DNA of 54,254 bases from Spirochaetaceae bacterium (GTDB lineage: Bacteria > Spirochaetota > Spirochaetia > Treponematales > Treponemataceae), in contig JAGARN010000008.1 of NCBI GenBank assembly GCA_017622235.1, positions 1-54,254 of the forward strand, in the 5' to 3' direction. The number at the start of each line of letters is the position of its first letter. Position 1 is the stretch's first letter. The position numbers and the translations under genes are program-made. This document shows, one piece after another, positions 43,261 to 52,428 of this stretch. Below the pieces are notes generated by a model. That model was not told the origin of the DNA. It did not search any database and was given only the letters and a program-made list of their open reading frames with translations.

Positions 43261-45144
43261 ATGAACAACAAAGATATGAATGATAAGTTTTCTAGACCTC
43301 CAGAAATGGGTTGTGGAGCAAACTTTGGTTTTGGCTTTTTTGCAATCATGCTTATAATAGGTGTGATTTTTTATATGTTTAGTACAAAACTTTCTAGTCT
43401 TCCAGAAATTACCTATTCATCATTTATTGAAGCGGTAAATGCGGGAAGAGTGTCTTCCGTTGAGATAACAGATGGTTTATATATTACAGGCGAAATAACA
43501 GTTACTTCTCAAGATGGTGGTGCTGGACAGCAGAGATTTACAACTATAATTCCTTATCAAGACAATTCTCTGATTCAAATTCTTGAAAACCATAATGTTG
43601 AAATACAAGGTGTAATTCAAAAGCCGGGCTTTTTTTCTATTCTTTTGCAAAATTTGCCAACTCTTTTGATAATGCTAATTTTTTTTCTTATGCTAATGAG
43701 GCAAAATGCTGCCATGGATGGCAAAGGAATGCAATTTGGTAAGAGCCGAGCCAGAATTTATTCTGGTGAAAAAAAAGTTACCTTTGCAGATGTTGCTGGG
43801 CAAGAAGAAGCAAAAAGAGAACTCACAGATGTAATTGATTTTCTTAAAAATCCCAAAAAATATAGCGATATGGGAGCAAAAATACCAAAAGGTATTCTGT
43901 TGGTAGGTAATCCAGGTACAGGAAAAACTTTAATGGCTCGGGCTGTAGCCGGAGAAGCAAATGTAGCTTTTCTACACGTTTCTGGTAGCGATTTTGTGGA
44001 AATGTTTGTAGGTGTTGGTGCAAGCCGTGTGCGAGATTTGTTTGAACAAGGTCGTCGTATGGCTCCGTCTATAATCTTTATTGATGAAATTGATGCAGTT
44101 GGTAGAGCAAGAGGTGCTGGTTTAGGTGGTGGTCATGATGAACGAGAACAAACCCTTAATCAAATGCTTGTGGAAATGGATGGTTTTGAAAACAAAGACG
44201 GAGTAATTGTACTTGCAGCATCAAATAGACCAGATGTGCTTGATCCTGCTCTCTTGCGTCCGGGGCGGTTCGATAGGCAAGTTACTGTGTCTTTGCCTGA
44301 TATCAAAGAACGTGAGGCTATTCTTGCGGTACACATAGCAAAAATTCCTGTGGCAGATGACGTTGATTTAAACCGAATTGCAAGGGCAACTCCAGGAATG
44401 AGCGGTGCGGAACTATCTAGCCTTGTAAATGAAGCTGCTTTGTTAGCTGCCGGGAAAAACTTGGATAAAGTTTCTGCTAAAGAATTTGAAGATGCAAGAG
44501 ATAAATTGCTTATGGGTGTTGCAAGAGAAACAATGGTTTTGCCAGAAAAAGAAAAACGTATGACTGCTTGTCATGAAGCTGGACACGCTCTTCAGCATTA
44601 TTATTTGGAACACGCATCACCTTTACACAAAGTTTCGATTATTCCCCACGGTAGGGCTCTCGGAGTTACAGTTAGTATTCCAGAACAGGATTCTTATTCC
44701 CATACTAAAGCTTGGCTTGAAGATGAACTTGTTATGTTGTATGGCGGTTATGCGGCAGAGAAAATTGTGTATAATGACACAACAACAGGAACTCAAAATG
44801 ATATACTGCGTGCAACTGAATTAGCTAGAAGAATGGTTTGTCAGTGGGGAATGTCAGATGAAATAGGTGCTGTTTCTTACGGTCAAGAAGACGAGCCAAT
44901 TTTTATGGGTAGAGATATTGCTAGGCATAAGATGTTTGCAGAAGATACAGCTCGTCGTATAGATGAGGCAGTATATAAAATATTATCCAAAGCTTGTAAA
45001 AAAGCCGAAGATATACTTAAGACCCACAGAGAACAATTAGATATGCTTACAGAGGCTCTTGTGGAACATGAAACAATGTCTGATGATGAAATTCGCCAAA
45101 TGTTGGGTATGGAACCTCGTGTTCAGACTGCCTGTCTGTCATGA
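43261..45144 (+). CDS. ftsH: ATP-dependent zinc metalloprotease FtsH
   Basis: This 627-residue membrane protease removes misfolded and regulatory membrane proteins. Two membrane segments lie near residues 22-38 and 122-142, with a periplasmic domain between them. The AAA domain has Walker A GNPGTGKT at 216-223, Walker [10 protein letters not shown] and the [12 protein letters not shown] second region of homology. The zinc site HEAGH is at 438-442. A second codon start ATG at residue 6 is possible but the first fits the promoter. It is followed by an exported protein gene after 14 bases. Confidence 0.97.
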   Translation: MNNKDMNDKFSRPPEMGCGANFGFGFFAIMLIIGVIFYMFSTKLSSLPEITYSSFIEAVNAGRVSSVEITDGLYITGEITVTSQDGGAGQQRFTTIIPYQDNSLIQILENHNVEIQGVIQKPGFFSILLQNLPTLLIMLIFFLMLMRQNAAMDGKGMQFGKSRARIYSGEKKVTFADVAGQEEAKRELTDVIDFLKNPKKYSDMGAKIPKGILLVGNPGTGKTLMARAVAGEANVAFLHVSGSDFVEMFVGVGASRVRDLFEQGRRMAPSIIFIDEIDAVGRARGAGLGGGHDEREQTLNQMLVEMDGFENKDGVIVLAASNRPDVLDPALLRPGRFDRQVTVSLPDIKEREAILAVHIAKIPVADDVDLNRIARATPGMSGAELSSLVNEAALLAAGKNLDKVSAKEFEDARDKLLMGVARETMVLPEKEKRMTACHEAGHALQHYYLEHASPLHKVSIIPHGRALGVTVSIPEQDSYSHTKAWLEDELVMLYGGYAAEKIVYNDTTTGTQNDILRATELARRMVCQWGMSDEIGAVSYGQEDEPIFMGRDIARHKMFAEDTARRIDEAVYKILSKACKKAEDILKTHREQLDMLTEALVEHETMSDDEIRQMLGMEPRVQTACLS

Positions 45145-45158
45145 CATAGGAGAAGTCT

Positions 45159-47240
45159 ATGGTATTTAATAAAAAAAATATTGGTAAATTTTGTTGCATT
45201 ATAGTGATAATGTTTTCTCTTAATTTTATTGCAGCACAAAGTGCTTTTACGTCTTATACCCAGTCGGCTAATTATCGTACTGCATTACGTTGTCTTCAGC
45301 TTAGTAAGTCTTTTCTTTTGCGAAACGAATGGGATAACGCCTCTTCTCAAGCAAAATTAGGCTTAGCTTATGACGATTCAATTTCGGATTTATGGTATAT
45401 TTGTGCAGAATCCTGTTATAAAACAGGTGGGCAGCCAGGTCAAGTTATACCTTTAGTTGTATCCGCCATGGAAAGTGATAATTGGGTAGATGGATATTAT
45501 GATAGTGCAAGGCTCTTATATGCTCGTATGCTTTGTGATACAGCAGACCCTGCTAGTGCTATTGAACAGTTAGACAAAGCACCATTTCTTTTTTCGGCAG
45601 AAGCCGAGTTTATTCGTATACAAAGTTACTATAGGTTAAACACAGAGGAAAGTTATGCACAAGCAAGGGAGCGAGTTGCCTCTGCTGTACGTCTTTTCCC
45701 AGAGGATAATCGTTTTCCAAATGTTTTTTTCTTTTACGAATTGAAGCCGGATTTATCCTACGATTCACAGATTGCACCTTTGGCAAAAACTTTGGTACAA
45801 CAGTACAGTGACCAGCAGGATGCTCCGGCAGAGGTTTTTATTTATGCTGCGGCATTTGCAGAAGGAGAATTACAAAAGAGAATGTTGAGGGCTTTTGATG
45901 CTGCTGGTCTTAGGAATCCTTTGTATGCACCTTTGGCATTAAAAGCTGAAATCCTTTCAGAAGAAGAAGCTTTTAGGTATTTTTGTTCTTTTGCAGAAAA
46001 CTCAATGTCTTTGCATGAATTAGTCCGATTTGCTTCTTTGCTCAAAGACAATTCTGTGAAAGAAGCATTAAAAATTTTTCTTTCTGCGTACAATGGAGTA
46101 GTGAATAATGATATATCTGGTGACGGTTGTACTGATATGATTATTAATTATAGCAGAGGTCGTCCTCAGATTGTAACTTATGACTGGAATCAGGATGGAC
46201 TCGTAGAATTAGAAGCTTTTTGTGATTATGGTGTTCCAACAAAAATTTCTTTCCCTCAAGAAGGTATAACTCTTTCGTACAAGCGATATCCCTTTGTTGC
46301 TACAGCAGATGTTTCTGCTACAAAGTATACAATGGTTGCAGAAGCTTTAGAATGGACGCCGCTTACAATTTATTCCTATGCTCCTGTTGCTGAAGTTCTT
46401 GATGGGTATCAATTTTTTGTTCCGGAACCAAAAAATTATTCCGCAAAGGGTATTTCTTCTACAGAATTGCTTAATGCAGCTTCTTCTGTTCTTGTTGCTA
46501 CAAACGAACGGAATTCTGGAACTGTTCGTTTTACTGTGTTAAGTGGAGTGTTCCGACAAGCACAGTATTTTACTGATGGAATATTATATGCACAGATGAC
46601 ATTTGATTCCGGTTTACCCTTTACACGGATTGTGGATGCCGACGGGGATGGATTTTTTGAATTAGTAGAAAACTATTCGCCTCTGGAAAGTGAAGATGTT
46701 GCTGTATTTGATTCTTCTCTTTATGATTCAATATTTGGGTCTATTGAATTTTCAAAACCAGTATATTTGAGTTCCGTAGAGGTTGATTTGGATAAAGATA
46801 CAAAACCCGATTATCGTGAAGAATATGATATGCAAGGTGGAAGCCTTTATACTTGGGGAATATCGGATGAAAACTGGTCTGCAAAATATATTAATTATGC
46901 AGGGATTCAAAATTCCCAGGCACAGTTTCATTTGCCTGTAACCAATGAAGTTGTTGTGGTTTTTATTGAACAGAACATACCTGTGCGTGTTACAGTTCAA
47001 GATGACAATGGTATTGTAATAAGAGATTTGCCAGTTATTTCTGTGGAAGGGGTTTATTGGCTTGGCAATAAAGGTAGTGAAGAAGCTTCTGGTCAACTGA
47101 AAAAAATCTTAGACAGGGATGGAAGGCAGGGGGTTTGTTTGATTGATCAAGTAAGTTCAGAAGAGGCTGTTGATAAAAATAAAAGGTTTACAGCCGTTAG
47201 AATAAATGGATTCTATTTCGGAGTTCTTTTAGATGAATAA
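45159..47240 (+). CDS. Exported protein with TPR-like and calcium-loop regions
   Basis: This 693-residue protein has a signal peptide cut near residue 25 (FIAAQSAF). Residues about 35-300 are helical and TPR-like. The second half carries several aspartate-rich loops, ISGDGCTDM, DWNQDGLVELEAF, DADGDGFFELV and DLDKDTKPDYRE, which look like EF-hand or thrombospondin-3 type calcium sites set in VCBS/FG-GAP-like strands. It should be periplasmic or surface-exposed. AGGAG lies 7 bases before the ATG. It overlaps the protease gene after it by 8 bases. No enzyme function is recognised. Confidence 0.75.
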   Translation: MVFNKKNIGKFCCIIVIMFSLNFIAAQSAFTSYTQSANYRTALRCLQLSKSFLLRNEWDNASSQAKLGLAYDDSISDLWYICAESCYKTGGQPGQVIPLVVSAMESDNWVDGYYDSARLLYARMLCDTADPASAIEQLDKAPFLFSAEAEFIRIQSYYRLNTEESYAQARERVASAVRLFPEDNRFPNVFFFYELKPDLSYDSQIAPLAKTLVQQYSDQQDAPAEVFIYAAAFAEGELQKRMLRAFDAAGLRNPLYAPLALKAEILSEEEAFRYFCSFAENSMSLHELVRFASLLKDNSVKEALKIFLSAYNGVVNNDISGDGCTDMIINYSRGRPQIVTYDWNQDGLVELEAFCDYGVPTKISFPQEGITLSYKRYPFVATADVSATKYTMVAEALEWTPLTIYSYAPVAEVLDGYQFFVPEPKNYSAKGISSTELLNAASSVLVATNERNSGTVRFTVLSGVFRQAQYFTDGILYAQMTFDSGLPFTRIVDADGDGFFELVENYSPLESEDVAVFDSSLYDSIFGSIEFSKPVYLSSVEVDLDKDTKPDYREEYDMQGGSLYTWGISDENWSAKYINYAGIQNSQAQFHLPVTNEVVVVFIEQNIPVRVTVQDDNGIVIRDLPVISVEGVYWLGNKGSEEASGQLKKILDRDGRQGVCLIDQVSSEEAVDKNKRFTAVRINGFYFGVLLDE

Positions 47241-48876
47241 AAAAATATGGCTTTTGCCATTGCTAGTTTTTCTCTTTTCTTGTTCTTCTGTTCCGAATGT
47301 AAGCGTTCCTGTAGATTATAGCCAAGAAGATGTACTTTTAAATGAAATTTCAGAAATAAAAAAAATCCTTGAAATAAATCCGATAAAGGCTATTTGGCGC
47401 ACAAAACTTATAGCCAACTACGACAATATAGCACAAAATTTGCGACAGAATGTTTTAGATTTGCTTAATGAGTGTGTGCAGATTTTGTCCGTATCGTTTA
47501 ATGAATCTATAACAGAAAAAAATTATATTGCAGCTCAGCGTGTGTTAAAAACTTTACAAGCTGTTGATTGCTACTTTCCAGAGCAACTTAATCTTTCGTC
47601 AGAAGAGTTGCATAATCTAATATTAAGTTCTTTTTCTGTGGAAGAAAAAAAGCAAGATGCTGCTTCTCCTGTTTCCTCATTCATTGAAGGAACTATTACA
47701 ATTTGGGTTGACCAAGGAATTCATGTTTCTAAGGGTGTAGGTTATGCATCTCATGTTATAGGTTCTGGTTTTTTCATAAACAACGATGGTTATGCTGTTA
47801 CAAATTATCATGTTATTCAATCCGAAGTTGATCCTGAATACGAAGGTTATTCAAGACTATATGTAAAGTTAGCGTCAGATTCCGATACTAGGATTCCCGC
47901 CAAAGTTATAGGTTGGGATGCTGCCCTAGACTTAGCATTGCTTAAAGTTGAAATTGATTCACCTTTTGCCTTCTCCTTGGGAGAGTCTAAAGATTTGGAT
48001 ATTGGCGACAAAATATATGCTATTGGTTCTCCTGCTGGTTTGGAAAGGACTTTAACATCTGGCATTGTTTCTGCAACAGACAGAGATTTATTTTCTATTG
48101 GTAAAGTAATGCAAATTGACGCTGCAATCAATTCAGGTAATTCTGGTGGCCCAATAATTGATTCAGAAGGTAGCGTTCAGGCAATCGCATTTGCAGGTAT
48201 GTTAGAATACGAAGGGTTGAACTTTGCAATCCCAGTTGAATATTTAAAAGCTAATTTACCTTTTTTATTTGCAGGTGGCGAGAGGCTTCATGGTTGGATT
48301 GAGGCTTTTGGAAAAGAAGTTAAGGCTAATGAGTTTACAGGTCAGCCAGCAGGTTTGCAGGTTCAATATGTGATTCCGGGTGGCACGGCTAGTCGCTCAG
48401 GAATTGTTGTTAATGATGTTATTCTCTCTTTGGATGGATATGCTATTAGTGATTTAGCTTCTTTTCATAATGCCATGCTTTATGTGCTACCTGAAACAGT
48501 TGTTTCTATAGAGCTGTGGAATCCTGATGGTACAACTCGATTTGTTCCTGTTTATGTTGAACAACGGCCAGAAAACCCAGGTTATCAAGTTTACAATTCT
48601 GACATAATCGCTAAATCTTTTTTGCCAATTTTTGGTATGTCTTTGGAATCCTTAAGTTCTAGCGGAAAAAAATATCGAGTTTCTTCTGTTCTTAAAGGCA
48701 GTACAGCCGATGAATCAGGGTTTTCAGAGTTTGATCCAGTAGAAATTATTAAAATTAGGTTCAGTCCTGATAACGATGTAATTTATGCTCAGATATATAC
48801 AAAAAAACGAAAGAATGGTTATTTTGAAGTTGATATTATGATAGCTACATCTCTGGACAGCCCTTATTATTTTTAA
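47233..48876 (+). CDS. HtrA/Deg-like lipoprotein serine protease
   Basis: This 547-residue protein starts with a lipobox (VFLFSCSS near residues 12-19), so it is a lipid-anchored envelope protease. After a helical region (about 25-150) comes a trypsin-like domain with the triad H193 (VTNYHVIQ), D233 (ALDLALLKV) and S304 (NSGNSGGPI). A PDZ domain follows near 375-440 (IPGGTASRSGIVVNDVILSLDG), then a second weak PDZ-like stretch. It likely trims or checks exported proteins. Unlike classical DegP it is a lipoprotein and has a long helical pre-domain. It overlaps the upstream gene by 8 bases, so the two are probably partners. Confidence 0.88.
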   Translation: MNKKIWLLPLLVFLFSCSSVPNVSVPVDYSQEDVLLNEISEIKKILEINPIKAIWRTKLIANYDNIAQNLRQNVLDLLNECVQILSVSFNESITEKNYIAAQRVLKTLQAVDCYFPEQLNLSSEELHNLILSSFSVEEKKQDAASPVSSFIEGTITIWVDQGIHVSKGVGYASHVIGSGFFINNDGYAVTNYHVIQSEVDPEYEGYSRLYVKLASDSDTRIPAKVIGWDAALDLALLKVEIDSPFAFSLGESKDLDIGDKIYAIGSPAGLERTLTSGIVSATDRDLFSIGKVMQIDAAINSGNSGGPIIDSEGSVQAIAFAGMLEYEGLNFAIPVEYLKANLPFLFAGGERLHGWIEAFGKEVKANEFTGQPAGLQVQYVIPGGTASRSGIVVNDVILSLDGYAISDLASFHNAMLYVLPETVVSIELWNPDGTTRFVPVYVEQRPENPGYQVYNSDIIAKSFLPIFGMSLESLSSSGKKYRVSSVLKGSTADESGFSEFDPVEIIKIRFSPDNDVIYAQIYTKKRKNGYFEVDIMIATSLDSPYYF

Positions 48877-48882
48877 TAGAAT
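48854..48882 (+). promoter_or_regulatory. Promoter of lepA
   Basis: TGGACA (48854-48859), a 17-base spacer and TAGAAT (48877-48882), lying across the stop codon of the protease gene. Transcription would start near 48889, leaving a leader of about 12 bases with a weak CGGAA site. Confidence 0.55.
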
Positions 48883-48900
48883 GAAACCTACGGAATAATT

Positions 48901-50706
48901 ATGACAGATTTACAGCATAAACGAAATTTTTGTATTGTGGCACATATTGATCACGGAAAATCTACTCTTTCTGACAGATTGATTCAAAAAGCAAGAATTA
49001 TTGATGAAAGACAGTTTCAAAACCAAATTTTGGATTCAATGGATATAGAGCGTGAACGTGGAATAACCATAAAAAGCCAAGCAGTTACAATCCCGTATAC
49101 GGCAGCGGATGGGCAACTTTATGAACTGAACTTTGTTGACACTCCTGGTCACGTGGATTTTTCATATGAAGTTTCTAGGGCTATTGCTTCTTGCGAGGGT
49201 GCATTACTTTTAGTTGATGCCGCTCAAGGGGTTGAATCCCAAACTTTGTCTAACTTGTACTTAGCCATGGAACATGATTTAGAGATTGTTCCTGTGATAA
49301 ACAAAATAGACCTTCCTGCGGCTGATATTCCAAGTGCTAAACATCAGATTGACCATGACTTAGGGCTTGATGGTGAAAGTGCAGTTCTTGTGTCTGCAAA
49401 AACAGGGCAGGGGATTGACGATTTACTAGAGGCTATTGTTACACGTTTTCCTGCACCTGTCGGTGATGTATCTGCTAGAACCAGAGCATTGATTTTTGAT
49501 TGCCACTATGATCCCTACAGAGGTGTTATTGTTCATATACGTATGCTTGACGGTTGTATTAAGCCAGGACAGACGATACAATTTATGAACAGTGGTAGAG
49601 AATATAAAGTGGAATCTGCAGGTATTTTTAGAATAAAACTAGAGGAAACTTCTGGACTTTACGCAGGGGATGTTGGTTACATAATTGCTGGTGTTAAAAC
49701 CGTTTCTGATGTTAGAGTTGGAGATACAGTTACTTTAGCAGATGCTCCAGCCGAAACCCCGTTGCCTGGTTTTAAAGATGTAAAACCGGTTGTTTTTTCT
49801 TCGATTTATCCGATAGATTCTAACGATTACGAAGAACTTAGAGATAGCATGGAAAAACTCACGCTAAATGATGCGAGTTTGATATATGAAAAAGATTCTT
49901 CCTTGGCGTTAGGACATGGGTTTCGTTGTGGTTTTTTAGGTTTATTGCATCTTGAAGTAATTCAAGAGCGTCTTGAAAGGGATTACGACCAAGCTGTAAT
50001 TTTTACTGCTCCTTCTGTGCGGTATTTAGTAGCTCTTACCAACGGTGAAGAAAAATACATAGATAATCCCGCCGATTATCCAGACCAAGGAAGAATTTCT
50101 TCTGCACAAGAGCCATATATAAAGGCAGCGATTATAACCCCAGCGACTTATCTCGGTTCGATTATGTCTCTTTGTACTGAAAAGCGTGGTATGCAAACTA
50201 ATATGCAATACCTCGACGAAAAACGTGTAGAGATAACATATGAAATGCCATTAGCAGAGGTTTTATTTGATTTTTATGACAGGCTAAAAAGCTATAGTCG
50301 GGGTTATGCATCTTTTGATTATGAAGTGATTGGATATCGTCCTACAGATTTAGTTAAAATTGATATATTGATTAACGGTAAAACAGTGGATGCTCTTGCT
50401 CAGCTTGCATTTAAGGGTAACGCATACGATAAGGCTCGCCACGTTTGTTCGCAACTAAAAGAAGAAATATCTAGGCAGCAATTTAAGATTGCAATACAAG
50501 GTGCTATCGGCAGCCAAATTATTGCTCGTGAAACTGTAAGTCCCTTGCGTAAAGATGTTCTTGCAAAATGCTACGGTGGTGACATTACAAGAAAGCGGAA
50601 ACTCTTGGAAAAGCAAAAAGAAGGAAAAAAACGCATGAAGATGGTAGGGGATGTAGAACTCCCCCAATCTGCCTTTTTAGCGGTTCTCAAAACCAAAGAT
50701 GAATAA
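48901..50706 (+). CDS. lepA: Elongation factor 4 (LepA)
   Basis: This 601-residue GTPase back-translocates or remodels stalled ribosomes. G-domain words are AHIDHGKSTLSDRLI near residues 14-28, RGITIKSQAV, VDTPGHVDFSYEVSRAI near 79-95 and NKIDLPAAD near 131. The LepA-specific C-terminal region is seen with RKRKLLEKQKEGKKRMK near 564-580. Full length. The next gene is convergent; the two stop codons are only a base apart with no clear terminator. Confidence 0.97.
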   Translation: MTDLQHKRNFCIVAHIDHGKSTLSDRLIQKARIIDERQFQNQILDSMDIERERGITIKSQAVTIPYTAADGQLYELNFVDTPGHVDFSYEVSRAIASCEGALLLVDAAQGVESQTLSNLYLAMEHDLEIVPVINKIDLPAADIPSAKHQIDHDLGLDGESAVLVSAKTGQGIDDLLEAIVTRFPAPVGDVSARTRALIFDCHYDPYRGVIVHIRMLDGCIKPGQTIQFMNSGREYKVESAGIFRIKLEETSGLYAGDVGYIIAGVKTVSDVRVGDTVTLADAPAETPLPGFKDVKPVVFSSIYPIDSNDYEELRDSMEKLTLNDASLIYEKDSSLALGHGFRCGFLGLLHLEVIQERLERDYDQAVIFTAPSVRYLVALTNGEEKYIDNPADYPDQGRISSAQEPYIKAAIITPATYLGSIMSLCTEKRGMQTNMQYLDEKRVEITYEMPLAEVLFDFYDRLKSYSRGYASFDYEVIGYRPTDLVKIDILINGKTVDALAQLAFKGNAYDKARHVCSQLKEEISRQQFKIAIQGAIGSQIIARETVSPLRKDVLAKCYGGDITRKRKLLEKQKEGKKRMKMVGDVELPQSAFLAVLKTKDE

Positions 50707-50707
50707 A

Positions 50708-52426
50708 CTATGTATTTTTGTTTGCGGTTTTAAAGGCTATTTTTAATTTTTCTTTGCTTATAGCAATGTCTTTTAGAAAAAAATCTATTTCGGCACGAAC
50801 TCTTTTTAAGAATTGACTTTCTAGCGAGGGAGTATGTCCGTCTGGAAAATGCAGAAACAAATATTCTCTCTTAAAAAGTAAATCTTTTAATTCAGATTCA
50901 CTTGCACCACCATAAATTAAGTTCTTTTTTAATTTTAGCAACGCCTCTTCTTCTTTGCTATAGAACTCAATTATTTTTTCAATGGAAATAATTGAATTCT
51001 TACTTTTTTTTGTAGAAGTTGTTTCTGTATTTATTTTGCTTGCAAATTGAATAAATTGATTAATTGTAATGGAAGGAATTCCTAAATCTTTGGGCGATAA
51101 ATCAATTTTGTATAATGCTGGAACAGAATTATATCTTGCAGAAAAAATCATTGCATATCTGTTGAGAGTATAGTCTGTGTAAATTTTAGGTAAAGTTTCC
51201 GTTATAGCTTGTGCTGTTTCAGAAAAAGCTGCTGAGGGGTTGCCTGCAGGTTTTAACCTTGTTGTGCTAAAAAGCATTTTTTGAAATTGAGGGGATGCTT
51301 TTGCATGAGTTATTCCTGCTGGAAAAGAAAAATCTAAACCCACAACCATTACAGGAACAGAATTATTCGCTCTAAGTTTTAATGCCAACTCTGTGGCGGT
51401 TATTCCCACCGAACCTAAAGGGGGAAGTTGCAGTGGCATTATATCTTGTTTTTTTAGATTCCTTAAAAAATATGTATCTGCAAAGTCCGTGATATAAAAT
51501 GCAAAATCACCTCCAGTAATACTTTTCATTGTTTTTGGTAACAAATCATTTTTTTGTTCTAATATTGAATGTCTGGAAGTAAGATCTGCTAAAATAAAAA
51601 TATTAGAGTCTATGGCTTGTGCATATGCTTGTTGTATTGCGTATTGACATTCTTGTGCAACTGCTGCATCTGGTGTGATCCCTTGGTTTAGAAGAGTTCC
51701 TATTGCTGCATCTACAGCTATAATATATATGCAACTTCGTTCCGTTTTTGATAGATTTCTTAGGTATTCTGATGCTTTGTTTGCCGAAGGACCTGCACCC
51801 ATAACAAGTATTGGTTTTGTTATACGACCAGTTTTAATTTCTTTGCAGAAAGGTAATTTCCATAAGTTCCTAAAAATATTTCTATTGTAAAGCCTTCCCA
51901 ATTTTACTAAGGTCATGCGATTTTTCCAATATGCAGCAATTATTTCCGTTACATTATTATGGATTGCAGTATATGTTGAGTTTTCAAAAATAGTTCCTCC
52001 AGAAAAATCAAGTCGAATGCATCTCTTGAATGAACCTGGTGAAGGAATAAAAACGCCATTAGATGCTTTTTGTTCTAAACGGCTTAAATAACATGGTATT
52101 TTTTTTAAAGAATCAGGAGAAATGAATGCAATTCCAGGTGGTAACGTGTTTTTATCATATAATTTGTATAGTTCTGTATTGGCTTCAATCGCCATTGCAA
52201 AAGACCCTTTTGGCAGCCGCTTTTGTAATATATCTAACCCATATCCTAAAACAGGGGAAAAGCAAAGTACTAAAGTATCTTCTTTAAGTTCAATACTTTC
52301 TGCCATTTTTTCTGCGGCAGCCTTTGGATTGTATTTTGAGTATAACAGCCGATTTTTATATAAAACGGACAAGCCCTGCCCGGTATCCACCAGACAGGGC
52401 TTGGAATTTTCTTGTTGAATAATCAT
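50708..52426 (-). CDS. DUF115/Maf-type motility accessory protein
   Basis: This 572-residue cytoplasmic protein carries the DUF115 (MAF_flag10-like) domain, known in proteins tied to flagellin glycosylation and motility. The nucleotide-type glycine loop is LVMGAGPSANKASEYL near residues 209-224, followed by IIAVDAAIGTLLNQGITPDAAVAQ near 235-258 and the VVGLDFSFPAGITH word near 365. Treponemal flagellins are known to be glycosylated, so a sugar-transfer role is plausible, but no flagellar gene is next to it. It starts 2 bases after the foldase gene and is co-expressed with it. Confidence 0.8.
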   Translation of the reverse strand: MIIQQENSKPCLVDTGQGLSVLYKNRLLYSKYNPKAAAEKMAESIELKEDTLVLCFSPVLGYGLDILQKRLPKGSFAMAIEANTELYKLYDKNTLPPGIAFISPDSLKKIPCYLSRLEQKASNGVFIPSPGSFKRCIRLDFSGGTIFENSTYTAIHNNVTEIIAAYWKNRMTLVKLGRLYNRNIFRNLWKLPFCKEIKTGRITKPILVMGAGPSANKASEYLRNLSKTERSCIYIIAVDAAIGTLLNQGITPDAAVAQECQYAIQQAYAQAIDSNIFILADLTSRHSILEQKNDLLPKTMKSITGGDFAFYITDFADTYFLRNLKKQDIMPLQLPPLGSVGITATELALKLRANNSVPVMVVGLDFSFPAGITHAKASPQFQKMLFSTTRLKPAGNPSAAFSETAQAITETLPKIYTDYTLNRYAMIFSARYNSVPALYKIDLSPKDLGIPSITINQFIQFASKINTETTSTKKSKNSIISIEKIIEFYSKEEEALLKLKKNLIYGGASESELKDLLFKREYLFLHFPDGHTPSLESQFLKRVRAEIDFFLKDIAISKEKLKIAFKTANKNT

Positions 52427-52428
52427 TT

